NCBI RefSeq assembly: GCF_001704415.2
Contig: NC_030810.1
Span: 100,080,315-100,144,314, forward strand
Reading direction: 5' to 3'
Source of the DNA: Capra hircus
Lineage: Eukaryota; Chordata; Mammalia; Artiodactyla; Bovidae
DNA: 64,000 nucleotides
The position numbers and the translations under genes are program-made. Shown piece after piece: positions 63,953 to 64,000 of the stretch (positions are counted from its first letter, which is position 1; each line of letters opens with the position of its first letter). Under the pieces are notes generated by a model that was not told where the DNA came from, did no database searches, and was given only the letters and a program-made list of their open reading frames with translations.

Positions 63953-64000
63953 CATCCTGGTCTAAGACACCATTATTTTTCATCAGTACTTCTGTAATGG

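Overview
This is a vertebrate nuclear window from a bovid ruminant, most likely Bos or a close relative. The sequence is AT-rich and intron-rich. It is saturated with repeats characteristic of ruminants: BovB (RTE-type) LINEs, Bov-tA and BOV-A2 SINEs, artiodactyl tRNA-derived SINEs, ruminant L1s and a mariner MITE. There is no prokaryotic organisation: no operons, no ribosome binding sites and no CRISPR array. Most open frames are SINE, BovB or L1 shadows.

Two protein genes are present, both on the minus strand and arranged head to tail. The order matches the GOLPH3L-HORMAD1 neighbourhood of mammals (human 1q21.3, from knowledge). GOLPH3L is complete in coding sequence: four coding exons at 46807-46625, 26066-25935, 23526-23412 and 4606-4179. 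They join in phase with canonical GT-AG junctions to give 285 codons plus stop. A probable non-coding first exon lies near 49.1-48.9 kb, in a CCAAT-box-rich, mildly CpG-enriched promoter. HORMAD1 is partial. Ten coding exons run from 63191 down to 50503 and encode about 300 residues, namely the second part of the HORMA domain and the whole tail. Its N-terminal exons lie beyond the right edge. Less than 1 kb separates the probable HORMAD1 poly(A) site from the GOLPH3L promoter.

Two retrocopies sit in GOLPH3L introns. One is an ERH copy (41945-42719, plus strand) whose reading frame is open apart from one in-frame codon deletion, with a 10-bp target-site duplication (TSD). The other is a full-length but frameshifted RPS27A copy (13907-13363, minus strand).

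Layout: 1-4.2 kb holds SINEs and the probable GOLPH3L 3' UTR. 4.6-23.4 kb is one intron made almost entirely of nested L1, BovB and SINE insertions; a nearly full-length BovB lies at 8.0-11.1 kb and an old L1 runs from about 11.1 to 20.1 kb with at least seven later insertions. 23.5-25.9 kb carries a BovB 3' half. 26.1-46.6 kb is a large intron with older MIR, L2 and L1 relics and the ERH retrocopy. 48.3-49.4 kb is the GOLPH3L promoter. 49.9-64 kb is HORMAD1 with two large BovB insertions, one of them about 50 bp upstream of a splice acceptor.

I found no new gene system. The most notable items are structural: datable nested insertions, two serial SINE insertions into one target site, the open ERH retrocopy, and BovB next to a HORMAD1 exon.
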